This document shows positions 22,833 through 34,072 of a DNA stretch of 64,000 bases, in pieces. The position numbers and the translations under genes were made by a program. The notes beneath the pieces are model-generated. The model had not been told where the DNA came from, ran no database searches, and saw only the letters and a list, made by a program, of their open reading frames with translations. Source of the stretch: Silene latifolia (lineage: Eukaryota; Streptophyta; Magnoliopsida; Caryophyllales; Caryophyllaceae); the NCBI RefSeq assembly GCF_048544455.1, contig NC_133538.1, forward strand, positions 5,672,658-5,736,657, in the 5' to 3' direction. The stretch's first letter is position 1; each line of letters opens with the position of its first letter.

Positions 22833-24558
22833 AGATTTAGGATCCAGTGAGAAAGATCATTCGGTGAGAACGAACTAATTTAAGGTCTTTACTCTTTATT
22901 TAACACACAGCTCACCCCCACATCTATCATCAATAACGCCTATTACCAAGATCACAACCAACCATCGCCAGTAGCCATCACCACCGTCGGCATCACTGGC
23001 AGCCGCCACCATCACCAGCATCACCGACAGCCACCACCACTATCGACATCACCAACGACCCAGGTTACCCACCTTTTTTTTACCACAATAAGTCAATAAC
23101 CCCCGCAAATCCAACTACATAACTCCCAATCATATCATCATACACAAAGAAACATCCACTGTAATAGCCATCAAGCCCGACATGTCGGGTTGCCATTATC
23201 GGAGGTCCGATATCAACTCATCGGCGCCGGCGTGTATTGAATTCCAATTAAAACCCCTGTATCTCAAACCCATTTCATCAAACCTCATCCCGTACTCTCC
23301 TTACATGTTGCTATCGTCGATGAAAAACGATTCCGAGGAACCTCCCGTCGCCGGTGACCTTGCAGGTACTCTTGTATAAAACAATCAGAAAGGAATTAAA
23401 AATGGGAAGACCATCATGCAACATCAACGGTTTCTCTTTCAACCATATCGCAACACCGAGTTCCAATCAACTTCAATCATCTAATTTTTCTCGGCCAGTA
23501 CCAGTTCAAGCAGTAAATTTGCGCTACAAAATCAATTTGTGCTACATGAAATTGATGTTTCTGGTTTCGATATTGATGTATCTCAAAGCAATTATAATGT
23601 ACCTAGCAAGCAATTATCTCAGAGCTCCGACAGTATCCTTACATCAATCGATTCATGATTGTTGGAGCTAAACGAAATTAGTGTATCTAGTTTATATATC
23701 GATGTATCTCAGATCGATTTTGTTGTATCTACTAACTAAATTTGTGTTTCTATGTCGAGATACATTAAAATAGTAGTTAGATACATCAAAGTTTAATGTA
23801 GATACAACGAATTAGAGAATTAGATGAGAAAAACGAAGGGGAGGTGGTGACTGGTGAAGTATTGTCGCTGGCGACTTGTAGTGTGAAGTCGGTTATTCAC
23901 CATTATGATGGTGGCCTTTACTGGTGAAAAGGTGGAGTGAAGGAGGTAAACAATAAAGAAAATGGAGATGGGTGAATTGTTTTTTATTTGAACCATAATC
24001 AGGTTCGTCAACGGTGGAAGCATTACGCCGGTGACTCAGATTATATCTCCGACGAGGGTCGAAAGTGGTGAATAAGGCGCATCAGATCGAGGTTAGGGGA
24101 AAGGGAAAAAGAAAGAGAAGGATTGTTGTATGTTGTACGTGCGGTGGTGGCTTGTCGAAACTCCGATTGTGGAGTACGGCTGTCAAATCGGCAGGATGCA
24201 GCGGAGCTAAGTAGTTTAGCATTGGGTTAGAGTTAATTGGTGATGTGGATGGTGGAGATAGGGTAGTTGAGGAAGTAGGATAATTGGGATATGGGTTTTC
24301 CGAATCTGAAATGTTGCTCGTGGTGTTCAATGGTTTCACCGGCATTAGGATATTCGTCAGTGCTTTGTCGGTGTTGATGGTGATCGGTGATCAGTAATGA
24401 CGTTGATAATTGATGGGAAAAATAAGATGGGATGTTTGGGGGGTTTGAGAAAGTTGAATGTCACAGGAGATAAAGAAATAGCAGGAAATTATATAGAATG
24501 GGTTAAATCAGTTTGTTCTCACTTTTTGCACTGAATGGTCGTTTGCACCTGATCTTGA
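22829..24558. mobile_element. Element B: (TA)n-targeting transposon-like unit
   Basis: The left end contains GGATCCAGTGAG, GATCATTCGGTGAG and AACGAACT. The right end, inverted, contains AGATCAGGTGC, GACCATTCAGTGC and GTGAGAACAAACT, giving degenerate inverted ends of about 50 bases next to (TA)n on both sides. The interior has a CCACCATCACC-rich part (22920-23070), a block with codon-like composition (23180-23400) and a small array of GATGTATCT/GATACATC words (23565-23815). No transposase or recognisable gene was found; the content may be captured gene pieces. Confidence 0.6.
23565..23815. repeat. GTATCT/AGATAC motif cluster (element B)
   Basis: GATGTATCTCA, GTGTATCTAG, GTTGTATCTAC and then AGATACATCAAAG and AGATACAACG occur at irregular spacing, in both orientations. 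It plays the same part in B as the arrays in elements A, C, D and E. Confidence 0.5.
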
Positions 24559-24575
24559 CTATATATATATATATA
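24559..24575. repeat. Short (TA)n tract between elements B and C
   Basis: Seventeen bases of TA repeat separating the right end of element B from the left end of element C. Confidence 0.85.
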
Positions 24576-24992
24576 GAGGCGGGATCTCGTGAGTTTGGTC
24601 TTACGGTGAGTTGTGAGTTTGGAAAATCTCAGCCACTAAATCAAAAGAAACCAAGGGATGAGATTGAATCTAATATTAATAAAAACACGAAAGCTGGCAG
24701 CTTGAATGTCAAAACTAACACACCTATGCTCCTCTTTACAAACCCAGAAAAACCTCCCCAAAATCTCTGGGAATTCACGCAAAAACAATGTTGTCTTCTC
24801 AATTTAACCAATTTTTCGATTAATTTCAACAATTCTGCATCAGATCTATTAAAAATGTTATTTTTGATCAATTTTACCAATTCAGTGCCTGAAATTGTGT
24901 CGGATATCGACTTGAATTAAGGGCTTCATGTTTTTCTCAAATGAAATTCATAGTCTTCAAATCAATGAAATTCATAGTCTTCAAATCAGCGA

Positions 24993-25331
24993 ATTAAGAG
25001 GAGGTATGAGCATGAACTTGAGAAATCATTGCTCCCTCCAGAAGTTAAGAGTATTATGACGGTGGAATCTTCGTTTACTAACTCGGGTATTTGGAGCAAA
25101 GTTACGTTTTCTTGGCTTAATCAGCTTTTTAGAGTTGGTAGAATGCATTTGCTTGAGTTATCAGATATCCCACCTGTTCCGGAAGCAGAGACTGCAGAAA
25201 ATGCTTCATCTTTGTTGTAAGAGTCGATTCGTAAGAAGAAAACAGATGTGTTTTCTTTACCAGAAGCCATTTTTTCCACCATTTGGAGATCGCTGCTGGC
25301 CACTGCTTTCTTAGCCTGTATGCATCTTCAC
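24993..25331 (+). pseudogene. ABC transporter C-family (MRP-type) fragment
   Basis: The frame reads LEKSLLPPE, then IWSKVTFSWLNQLFRVGRMH and LLELSDIPPVPEAETAENAS. This is the linker before the first transmembrane domain core of plant ABCC (multidrug-resistance-associated) transporters, vacuolar or plasma-membrane pumps for conjugates. A TAA at 25218-25220 interrupts it, after which ESIRKKKTDVFSLPEAIF continues in the same frame. The fragment ends where a hAT element inserted at 25332, and no further exon is recognised past 26604. It covers about 110 of roughly 1,300-1,500 residues, so it is a captured or decayed piece. Confidence 0.8.
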
Positions 25332-26595
25332 TAGAGGTGGCAATCGGGTCGGTTACGGGTCGGGTCAAAGCGGGTCGGGTCATATCGGGTTCGGGTTGTG
25401 TCAGGTCAATTTGTTCTTCAGTTCGGTTCGGGTCGGGTCGTTATCGGGTCGGGTCAGCAGTAAGCTTGGTTCGGTTCGGGTCAGCAGTAAGATCGTCTGA
25501 TTTGTGTTTTTTAATTGAAACACAAATTAATTGAAAATCATTTTGCTCCTTCACTCGGACGGATTTGTGGGACAAGAAAGAAGCAGCAAGAAGATCGTCT
25601 GATTTGCGTTTTTTTAATGTTTTACATGAATGGTTGTCGATTGTGAGTTATGATGTCGATGTTAGAGAATGGTGCGTGAAGCTAGGAGCAGGTGGTCGAC
25701 TTTGGTGACGAAATTGGTGGATGCAGATGGTGAACATGAGGGTAGCGAGCTACCCCAAAGAGGAGGAGTCGGTGTTGCTTGCTTTGTGGCCGAAGTTGGT
25801 GTTGACGGAGTCCAGGATAGTGGTGATAGTTGGACGAAAGTAGAGGTGAGATCCGCTCTGCTGTCAGGTTTTTGGTTCAGCGGTGGTTTCGGGTTGGCAT
25901 AGATGGTTGTAGTGCATTGTGGAAGAAGGTGAGGTGTAGGAGGGTAGCTATGGTGATGTCGGCGGCAGTTGGATTTTACTATGACTCGTGTACAACAGGC
26001 TCTATTAGTTATTAGTTGCGACTTTACGAGTATAACATACAACGTAAAGTTATGACAAATTGACAATGCCAAATTTTTTTTCTCTTTGACTCACCCAGAC
26101 CTTGTTAATTATAACATGGGTACCCTTATAACATATAAGCATATAGCATAAAGTTGTTTAATTAAGAGAAAACATAATAATTCATTTATTTGATTAGTCA
26201 TTTTGGAGTTTGTAAATTTAGAATTTTTTTAAATCAAATTTAATTACATTTTTTTATCAAATTGGGCTAGGTTTAGAATGGGTCAAGTCGGATCTAGTTG
26301 TAAATCGGGTTATGGGTCGGGTCGGGCCGGGTCATGTCGGGTTATGGGACAAATCGGGTTGTGGGTCGGGTCGGTTCGAGTTGGGTTATGGGATGAATCG
26401 GGTTACAGGTCAGGTCGGGTCGGGTCGGGTCACAGTTCGGTTCGATTCATACAATTTCGGGTTGTATCGGGTTTCAGTTTAACCTCGGGTCGGGTCGAGT
26501 CGGTTTCGCTTCACCCAACTTTCGGGTTCTATCAGGTCGGGTTTCGGGCGGTTCGGGTCGGGTTCCTCGGGTTGGGTCAGCTTTTGCCAGCTCTA
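25332..26595. mobile_element. hAT non-autonomous element with perfect 8-bp target duplication
   Basis: The ends read TAGAGGTGGCAA and, inverted, TAGAGCTGGCAA. ATCTTCAC is repeated exactly on both sides (25324-25331 and 26596-26603). Both subterminal regions are dense in GGGTC words (25345-25500 and 26270-26580). The middle (about 25540-26100) has mixed composition without a transposase. It splits the ABCC fragment, so it is younger than that capture. Confidence 0.93.
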
Positions 26596-26603
26596 ATCTT
26601 CAC

Positions 26604-27189
26604 TTACCACTTCCGATCATATTTCAGTCTTTAAATGCGCTATTATGGTGTCTATACTTCTCGTATTTTGAAGAGTAGTCGTCTGATGCAATATAATTCT
26701 GTATATGATTATCATTATGAGTCATCGGAATGTTGGTGATTTTTTTTGCAGTATGTAGTTGTCAAATCTACATGGCATTTTACGCTAGTTAGATCAGGAT
26801 TCTCTCATTCGAAATTGCCAGTTTATAGGAGTTTGTTCATTTGTATTCGTATGTCTTGAACCCTTGGCTGAAAAGAAAACGCCCTTGAATAGTTTGGAAG
26901 AACTCAATGGCTTGGGTAGGAACCGAAACATGACAAAGGTATATCCCTTGGTCTTGAATATGTTTATAGCTTCATCGTCATCATCATAATTATTACCATC
27001 TTTTTGCGGTATCGTGTTTGTGTATTTATAATGAGACAAGGGTCGTTATCAGGCCAGCTAACCAAGAGCAATGGTCAATTTTTTTATAGGATTAAAGATT
27101 TAGAGCAATGGTCAATTTTTTTATAGGATTAAAGATGGAGGAGATTATGATACTGATTGGTGAATGCCCGAGTCTATCCTGCATTTATT
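26604..27189. other. Interior of element C without recognised gene
   Basis: Plus-strand sequence around 26830-26938 (AACCCTTGGCTGAAAAGAAA onward) has codon-like character and ends before a possible donor (AAAGGTATATC), so it may be an exon of a captured gene that I cannot name. A 39-base piece (AGAGCAATGGTCAATTTTTT) is repeated directly near 27066 and 27103. Confidence 0.35.
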
Positions 27190-27874
27190 AAAAATTAAAG
27201 TTGCACAAGATAACAATAACACTACAATAAGATCAGAATAATACTCCAATAACACACGAATAACACTACAATAACACCACAATAACATTACAATAACAAC
27301 ACAATAACACGGGGAAAAAAGAGAAAAAAAAATTAAAGTAGTAAAAAAAAATCATAGTGACACCGGAATAACATAAAAAAACAGCAGAATAATAGCAGAA
27401 TAACAGCACAATAACACGTGGTAAAAAAAAAAAATCAAAGTCGTAAAAAAAATCAAAGTGGCACCGGAATAACATCACAATAACACCAGAATAACAGCAC
27501 AATAACATGCGGTAAAAAAAAAGTAATAAAATCAAAGTAATAAAAAAAAATCAAAGTGACATCAGAATAACAGCAGAATAACAGTAGAATAACAGCACAA
27601 TAACACGTGGTAAAAAAAAGGGAAAAAAATCAAAGTCGTAAAAAAAATCAAAGTTACAGCAGAATAACTCACAGTAACAGCGGAATAACAATAACACGTG
27701 GTAAAAAAAAGAGAAAAAATCAAAGTAGTAAAAAAAAATCAAAGTAGTAAAAAAATCAAAGTGACACCGGAATAACATCACAATAACAGCAGAATAACAG
27801 TGGAATAACAACACAATAACACGTGGTAAAAAAAAGAAAAAAAAAATCAAAGTCGTAAAAAAAATCAAAGTGAC
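27190..27874. repeat. AATAACA motif array of element C, left half
   Basis: CAATAACACC, GAATAACAGC and CAATAACACGTGGTAAAAAA words recur many times, alternating with AAATCAAAGTCGTAAAAAAA blocks at a higher-order spacing of about 80-100 bases. Low-complexity minus-strand frames rich in Phe, Tyr and Cys are artefacts of this array. The same array continues at 40344 beyond the LTR retrotransposon. Confidence 0.85.
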
Positions 27875-30800
27875 TGTGAACCCCCGCAATAACGCGGAAA
27901 ATATAACTTATAAAATTCAAGCGGAAATTTGGAAATTTTAACACTTTTAAAATTTGAAGCGCAGGTTCATTAAAATCAAAAACACAAATAAAGATTGCGA
28001 AAATAAAGATTAAATTATACAAACGTGATAGTTAAAGGTTAGGGAAAATGTATACCTCGAATGACAATACAATAAAATGTGAGTCTAAGCAATCCTAATA
28101 AACCGACTACTAGGCCAGAGTGCTCGCTAGCTCACACAAGTCTTCACCCCATAGATGTACTAACTCATACCTGTCATTCATGTAAACATGAACGCCATAG
28201 TCAGTGGGGAGTAACTCAAGGTTCTCCCAGCCACAAATTGTCAAAATGGACATAACAAAGAACTAAAACAGGTAAGCCATGTAAGATACTGGAAACTGGA
28301 GAGAACATGAGATTATATATATATAACGGATTAATAAGAGAAGACACAATACGATAATAACTAGGCAATTTACGGTCATACTCAATTAAATAAGAAGGTA
28401 AGGAAATGAAATGCAATTGATTACGGAAGTATGTCATATGCAACTATCCGACAATGCAAGACCTTTACTAGCTATCCTTAGACTCACTAACTCTCGGCAG
28501 GACGGCAAACGAGAGCGGCGGAAATAAAATAAGATATACAACTCTCGGCAGAACGGCCAACAAGAGAGGTGTCGAAAGAGTATGGTAACCAACTCTCGGC
28601 AGAGCGACCAACGAGAGAGGCGTAAATAAAATAAGATATCCAACTCTCGGCAGAACGGCAAACGAGAGAGGTGTCGAACGAGTATGGTAACCAACTCTCG
28701 GCAGAGCGGCGAACGAGAGAGGCGTAAATAAAATAAGATATCCAACTCTCGGCGGAACGGCCATCGAGAGAGGTGTAAAGATAAGTCAAGCAAAAAGATA
28801 TAGCATAAAGGCTTTATAACAAGAACACGGCTCACTTCAATTAATCATGTGGAATAAATCACTCGTATTTGAAATACGATAAATGAATGAGAAAGAGAAG
28901 TAATAACTCGTAAATGAAGTATTATATGTCATTTCATACTTCTATAAGGAGGACTATCATTTTATTTCATATGACTAAGCCACTTGAACAAAATATAAAC
29001 AAGCGGGAACGAACAATTGAACTATGTAAGACATGAGATAAAATGTAAATAACCACATGTGAATCATTCATAAGCATGTGCCATAACATAAGAGTGACCC
29101 AACAACTACAAGGCATATTCAAAGCTTAATATAGGACATAGGAAAGCATAGAACAAAGGAGGAAAGACTGTCGCAGGTTGCACGATAATAAGACATGAAT
29201 GTGGATGTGCCAAACTCAAATTGTAGCACATGATGCAATGACTGATAGACAGATGTGTAACAAGATACACCTGATTCCTGAAGAGGCAAGGCTGTTAATA
29301 AGCATCTCAGCTTCATATCTAATTTGTCTCCTTATCATGGATATGGCTGACTTTAGATACGAGTATAATAGTATATTATTATGAAAAAATGCTAGTTACA
29401 GTATATATAGGAGCATACATAACATAGGTTTGTTTAGCGCCTGTGTTGTCTATTTATATGTCTACTGGACGACTTGATTTATCAAACATTTCATTTAACT
29501 AAAAGATTCTATGGTGTTACTTACAAGTGGAATAATATTAATTAACACAAGATCGTCAACCAGGGCAAATCAACTAGCAAGAGGATTAAGGCCGTGTTGC
29601 CCAGCCGTGATCTGCTCACCCTTGCCCACTGCCCAGGCCTGACCATTGCCCATAACAGAGCTGGCAGATGCTACACAGAAGATGTAGCCTAGCAATATGC
29701 AGCAACAAGCAGTACAACAGCCTGCATACGGACCTGCAAAAACCCAGAAATTTCACTTTTGTCCAGCCGTGTTGGGACGGTTTTCTAGGCCAAACCAAGA
29801 CGGATTTCACCTGTACAAAAGACCTGATCCAAATATGTATATGTACTCGAGATAGTAGCAAGAAAATTGGTTCCATTTAGCATAAAGAAACCCGTCAAAA
29901 CAACCCACGAAAACTGCTCGACAAGGTCCATTTTCTTGATTTATAAAGTTCATTTGTGACCGTCTTAGGAAGAAATTTTAAACATAAAAGGGTGAAATTT
30001 CTCACATACAAGTACAACCAACCCATTACATACTTTGATATACATATGAGACGTAAATTAACTAATTGGCTCAAAACTCAAAGCGAAAATAGTGCAACCT
30101 TTAATCAAATCATAGCCCCATGTAAGTTTATAGCTAATTGGTCCATTACTCGTACAAACCTAGAGCTAAATTCCAAAGTCCCAAACTTAATAATCCATGG
30201 TTAATGGCCTCTTGCACTGATCCAATGATCTCCCGAGTCTGCCATATCTATTTCCCATATAATTTCATATCTCAAACCCATCTTACCAAAACAAATCTAA
30301 TATGTATATAAAAGTAAACACTAAAGTAAATAAATAGAATATAGATAACTACTAAGGGAGAATCATAGGCAAGCTTGAGACGGAAATTATCATACAAATG
30401 AGAAACGCATAAAGGATCAAACTTTATTAGGTAAGAGCATATAAAACGACGCATAAGACGAAATTTTAACATTTTTGTCGAGTAACCTATCACCGTTACC
30501 TTAAACGCTCCTTATTCTTCGAATAAACGGTCCCCAAAGCTTGAGTCTTCCACCGGGTCTTCGAAACCTTGAAAGATAAAGGGGGAAATAAGGAGAAAAA
30601 TGGTACAAAAATTAAGAGGATTGGTGAAGTACTGAGCGTGAAATTTGGGTTTTTAGGTTGTCGAATATGGGGTTTTGCTTGCTCGCTGGTTTTGTTGTTG
30701 CTAATGCTGTGTGTTTGTTGTTTGACAGGGGTTTCGAAAAAAGGAAAAGGGTAAGTGGGTTGGGGATAGGTCCAAAGTTGTGAGAGTGAGAGACAACAAA

Positions 30801-31153
30801 TAGAATGATTATTTTATTTAGGTATAAAAGTGAGCGATGTGTTGTCGATAAGAGATAGGTCGGAAATAAATTAGTCTCACATGTGAAAATGTGACGGTCT
30901 TTTGCTGGACGGAAATACGTCTTAAACCTACTATAATTTAAGACGGAGCTTTATTATTATTACTACTGTCGCTATTTATATTATCCGATAAAAATATTTA
31001 TTTTATATAAACAAGCTTGTGAAAATGTAACTTTTATAAAATTTATGTTAAAAAGGAGATTAATTAAATTAAATAATTTAACAATATAAAATAAAGTAAT
31101 TAAACGGTTAAATAAATTTTAAATATCAAAATGAGAAATTCGCGGGTGTTACA
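27875..31153 (-). repeat. Long terminal repeat (3' LTR in element orientation)
   Basis: In plus-strand view it starts TGTGAACCCCCGCAATAA and ends CGCGGGTGTTACA, so the element-strand ends are TG and CA. It matches 37066-40343 over its whole length with scattered substitutions and small indels. It includes a six-unit tandem array (28489-28775) and a TA tract (28314-28324). Small frames such as 30569-30754 occur in both LTRs, but nothing identifies them as genes. Confidence 0.95.
28489..28775. repeat. Six ~51-bp tandem units inside the left LTR
   Basis: AACTCTCGGC starts at 28489, 28540, 28591, 28642, 28693 and 28744. Each unit contains CTCTCGGC and then GAGAG, a small hairpin. Two unit types alternate (ending GTAAATAAAATAAGATATCC or GTCGAAAGAGTATGGTAACC), giving a ~102-bp higher-order period. 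The array is also six units long in the other LTR (37681-37966). All three frames of the minus strand stay open, which is why peptide repeats can be read from it. Confidence 0.93.
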
Positions 31154-31175
31154 ATCACCCCACCTTTTAAAAAGG
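31154..31175 (-). other. Polypurine tract
   Basis: Directly next to the left LTR the minus strand reads AAAAGGTGGGGTGATT. A purine-rich tract immediately before the 3' LTR is the primer site for plus-strand DNA synthesis in LTR retrotransposons. Its position fixes the orientation together with the primer binding site. Confidence 0.85.
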
Positions 31176-32036
31176 TTCGTCCTCGAAACTTGAAAGTAGA
31201 AATGAAAAGTCATAAAAATAAAACTGAACTTTTTGAAATCAACAACCAAATCATTAATAGGTTACTCTTTGAGAGAATTAAAATCCTTTCAAAAGTTTCA
31301 AATAAAATTTTCCCGACAGAACCAAATTCTCTTCATAGGAACGGAAGTGATCTCGTTGCGCATTCAAGAACATCACATTCCAAATCAAAGATAAGGTCAA
31401 AAACCAAATTATTTGCAGAGATCCGAAATTAAAAATACTTCCAAAAACATTAATGAAGGGTTTTCAAAAGTATAAGTCTCTTTCATGGAACGAAATTGCT
31501 CTTGTCGTGCACACAAGAACGCTAACTTTCCAAGTCAAAGACAAGTTTAAAACAAAAATCATTCGCCAATAAGCGTAGAACAAGTTATTAGATGCCTTTA
31601 ATAATGAGTCCTAACATCCCATCAACGTTAAACCAAGAGGAAAAGGTAATCCACTAAAATTTTCTTTTGCAAAAGCCAAATGAAAATTAAAAGATTCACT
31701 GTTAAACTCAAAAAGGAGTCAAATTCTTGAAAATATAACATTAAACTTTGACAAAGAAATCATAAATAGATCAAAGTTAATAGATATTGGATAAAATTTA
31801 AAGAAATCTCGGGTTTAGCAATTTAAGATCATGATAAAAAGTTTATACTCAGCGAACAAAAAGGGAACTAAATCAAATTTTCATTTTCAAACCTTTAAAA
31901 TAGGTAAAGTCTTGTAAGAGTAGTATAAATATTTAACAACGAACCAAAAATGGTAGCTTGAAAGTTTAGAAGTTGTACAAAAAGAAAAGTAACTTAGACA
32001 TCATAAATACAAAGTAAGCTAAGAGAATCCAAACTT
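31176..32036 (-). other. Non-coding interior of the LTR element
   Basis: A-rich sequence without retroviral domains in any frame. The 80-codon plus-strand frame at 31190-31432 runs antisense to the element and shows no family signature. Confidence 0.6.
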
Positions 32037-32319
32037 CACTACTACAAAAACAAGAATAAGTAAAACATAATAGAGAACGGTTAAGTTGAAGAACCGTTTT
32101 CTGACAATAACGAGAACGCTTTCCTGAAGTGAGCGTTATGTAAAAAATAAATAGAGACCACTTCTTATATTCACAGTTATCTAAATTTATTATTACAATA
32201 ATAAAATAATAAAGTTCAAAAAAGATAAAGTAAAACCCAATCCTGTGTCCCCAATCGCCTCTTCATACCCAGTATAAGTTAACAAAACAAAAGTGATGAA
32301 CAATAACCCTTCGTTCTGT

Positions 32320-33080
32320 CTTTACGCTCATCTCCCTCAACCAGATCTGCTATTCGTTAAGAACAGCCGCCGCCGGCCGCCTAACTAACGTCGTCGGCCG
32401 CATGGCCCGCATCACCACCTTCGGCATTCTTATCAGGTTCGAAAATTATTCTAGGGTTTGTTCACCTTAATCCAAAAATAGGGCTTTATTATGTTCGGAT
32501 TCGAATTGTGGTTATAAATCAAGAAACTTACATGCTTCTTTGAAAATTTCAGGTTTGCTTCCTATTTGATGTTTTTACACTTTAATAAACCCTAGAAATT
32601 TGGGGATTTTACAATGAACAAGGAAAGTCGATTGTTGCTTGTTTATCATCAATTTGTAAGTCATACTTGATTGTTGATTTGAGGATTTTACACTTCAATA
32701 AACCCTAGAAATAGGGCTTTATTAAGTTCATTTCTATTTGCATTTGTTATTGATTTTCTTTGCTTGATTTGTACTCAATTAAATTTGCCGTTGTTGCTTG
32801 TTTATCATCAATTTTTCTTCTTAATTTGATTTGTTTTTAGCAATTGATTCTTGTTCCCTCCGTCTCAATCATTTGCTTAGCAATTCGTTCTTTTGTTGAT
32901 TGTTGTTTATTGGGAGATTATTTTAATTTACAGCTGTTTTCTTCGTCGTCTTTCAAGCCAAGGATTATTGTAGTTTGTCCAGCTGAATTCAATTGCAGAT
33001 TGCATTTCCCAGTATGAATCAACGAATTTCGATTCGATGTTTATTTTCTTCTTGATTTTTTTCTTTAAAAAGTAGGATCG
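32320..33080 (+). other. Captured leader, GC-rich exon-like segment and intron-like DNA in the CACTA element
   Basis: GCCGCCGCCGGCCGCC and surrounding sequence (32360-32430) stand out in an AT-rich background and are followed by T-rich intron-like DNA up to AAAGTAG just before the F-box start codon. Segments containing AAACCCTAGAAAT occur twice (32588 and 32700), a small internal duplication. I do not recognise the encoded piece. Confidence 0.4.
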
Positions 33081-33463
33081 ATGATGGCGAGTTTGGATAG
33101 ATTAACCAGTTTACCTGATGATTTATTGAGACTTATTTTGTCGATGCTCCCAACCAAGGATGCTGTTGCGTCCCAAGTAAGAGTACGCCACGACCTTTCA
33201 GTTGTATAATGTGTGTAGACTTGGATGATTCTGTTATATCACATTGTGTTGAATATCCCCATCTGGTTGACCGCTCCTCTCTTTTTGAGTCATTTGTCGA
33301 CAATGTCCTGCATAAATTATCTCTGTCTCAGCAGCGTCTTACCCGGTTTAGACTTCTTTTGGGTGGGGATAAAACCACTTTCCTTCGTTCCATGACTAGT
33401 GATGATCACATGTGTGGGGATTGTCTTATTCTTTTACACCTCTTGCATCCATTCTACTGGTAT
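33081..33463 (+). pseudogene. F-box protein fragment captured by the CACTA element
   Basis: After an acceptor-like AAAGTAG the frame opens with two ATGs and reads LDRLTSLPDDLLRLILSMLP and TKDAVASQ, the start of an F-box domain (Skp1-binding part of SCF ubiquitin ligases). It stops at TAA 33207-33209. A second frame from 33209 reads LDLDDSVISHCVEYPHLVDR and ends near 33463, resembling the region after the F-box in plant F-box/LRR/FBD proteins. The segment that normally joins them is missing, so two distant pieces have been abutted. A full-length protein would be 350-500 residues. Confidence 0.8.
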
Positions 33464-33957
33464 TTCATTTACTCTTTTCAGTATTCCGTATATACGATGA
33501 ATATTATTGTTTTTTTTTTCGGGTTTTTTGTGTAATTTTGAGTATTCTACTTATTGGATAATATACCCATATGATGTGTCTCATTTGATTTTGTTTGATA
33601 TTACCTCAATATGACTTTTTTTAATTGTAATTGATGAACACATTTATTTTCCGCCGATGGTTGTAATGGTTTTTCATTCGATCCTCTATATATGTTTTCT
33701 TATGCCTTTTGCTTTCCTTCTAAATGTGTGACTTTCTATAATTTCAAAGAATCAAAGATGTATAAGTCAAGATTATATAATCAGCTATGTGCGGCTGTGT
33801 TGTGTACCCTTAGCTTTTAGGTTCCACACATTCTTGCCACAATGGCTTCCATGAGACACTTAATTGTAATACTCCGTATATTTTACCCATTTTACTTATC
33901 AAAACATCATTTTTATTTTAATTAATTTTGATGATCTTTGTTTCTTTATTTTTGCAG
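33464..33957. other. Intron-like sequence in the CACTA element
   Basis: T-rich DNA ending in TTTATTTTTGCAG, a good splice acceptor. No coding content. Confidence 0.45.
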
Positions 33958-34072
33958 AAAAAATTCCCAATTCTTAATAACAATTCATCACTACTGTGTG
34001 CATTAGCAGTTGCTGCAGTTGGTTCTGGCACATACTATGCAAATTACCACTCTAACCCTAATTCCAGTTGAG
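33958..34072 (+). pseudogene. Exon-like fragment of an unidentified captured gene
   Basis: The exon starts right after a pyrimidine-rich TTTTTGCAG acceptor and encodes about 37 residues, including the hydrophobic run LLCALAVAAVGSGTYYANYH, which could be a membrane or transit segment. A TGA ends the frame. I do not recognise the family. Confidence 0.4.

Larger units (their letters stand above)
24576..27874. mobile_element. Element C, left part: (TA)n-bordered unit with captured gene fragment
   Basis: Next to the TA tract the sequence GGCGGGATCTCGTGAGTTTG resembles the GGATCCGGTGAG word at the ends of A, B and E. The interior holds an ABCC transporter fragment (24993-25331), a hAT insertion (25332-26595) and an AATAACA motif array (27190-27874). 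The array is interrupted by the LTR retrotransposon at 27875-40343 and resumes at 40344. A matching right end was not found, so C may be truncated. The extent is inferred. Confidence 0.45.

Noticed and set aside
22690..22878. Frame encoding a long Tyr-Ile repeat (also at 44306-44629 and 56989-57229)
   Set aside because: Produced by TA or CT/GA microsatellites; any frame through them stays open.
27266..28022. Phe/Tyr/Cys-rich minus-strand frames resembling membrane proteins
   Set aside because: They translate the AATAACA/AAAAAATCAAAG array; composition is driven by the repeat.
28434..28835. Repeat array with regular 51-base period as a CRISPR-like array or repeat protein
   Set aside because: Plant nuclear LTR context, no unique spacers, two alternating unit types, and the same array in the partner LTR.
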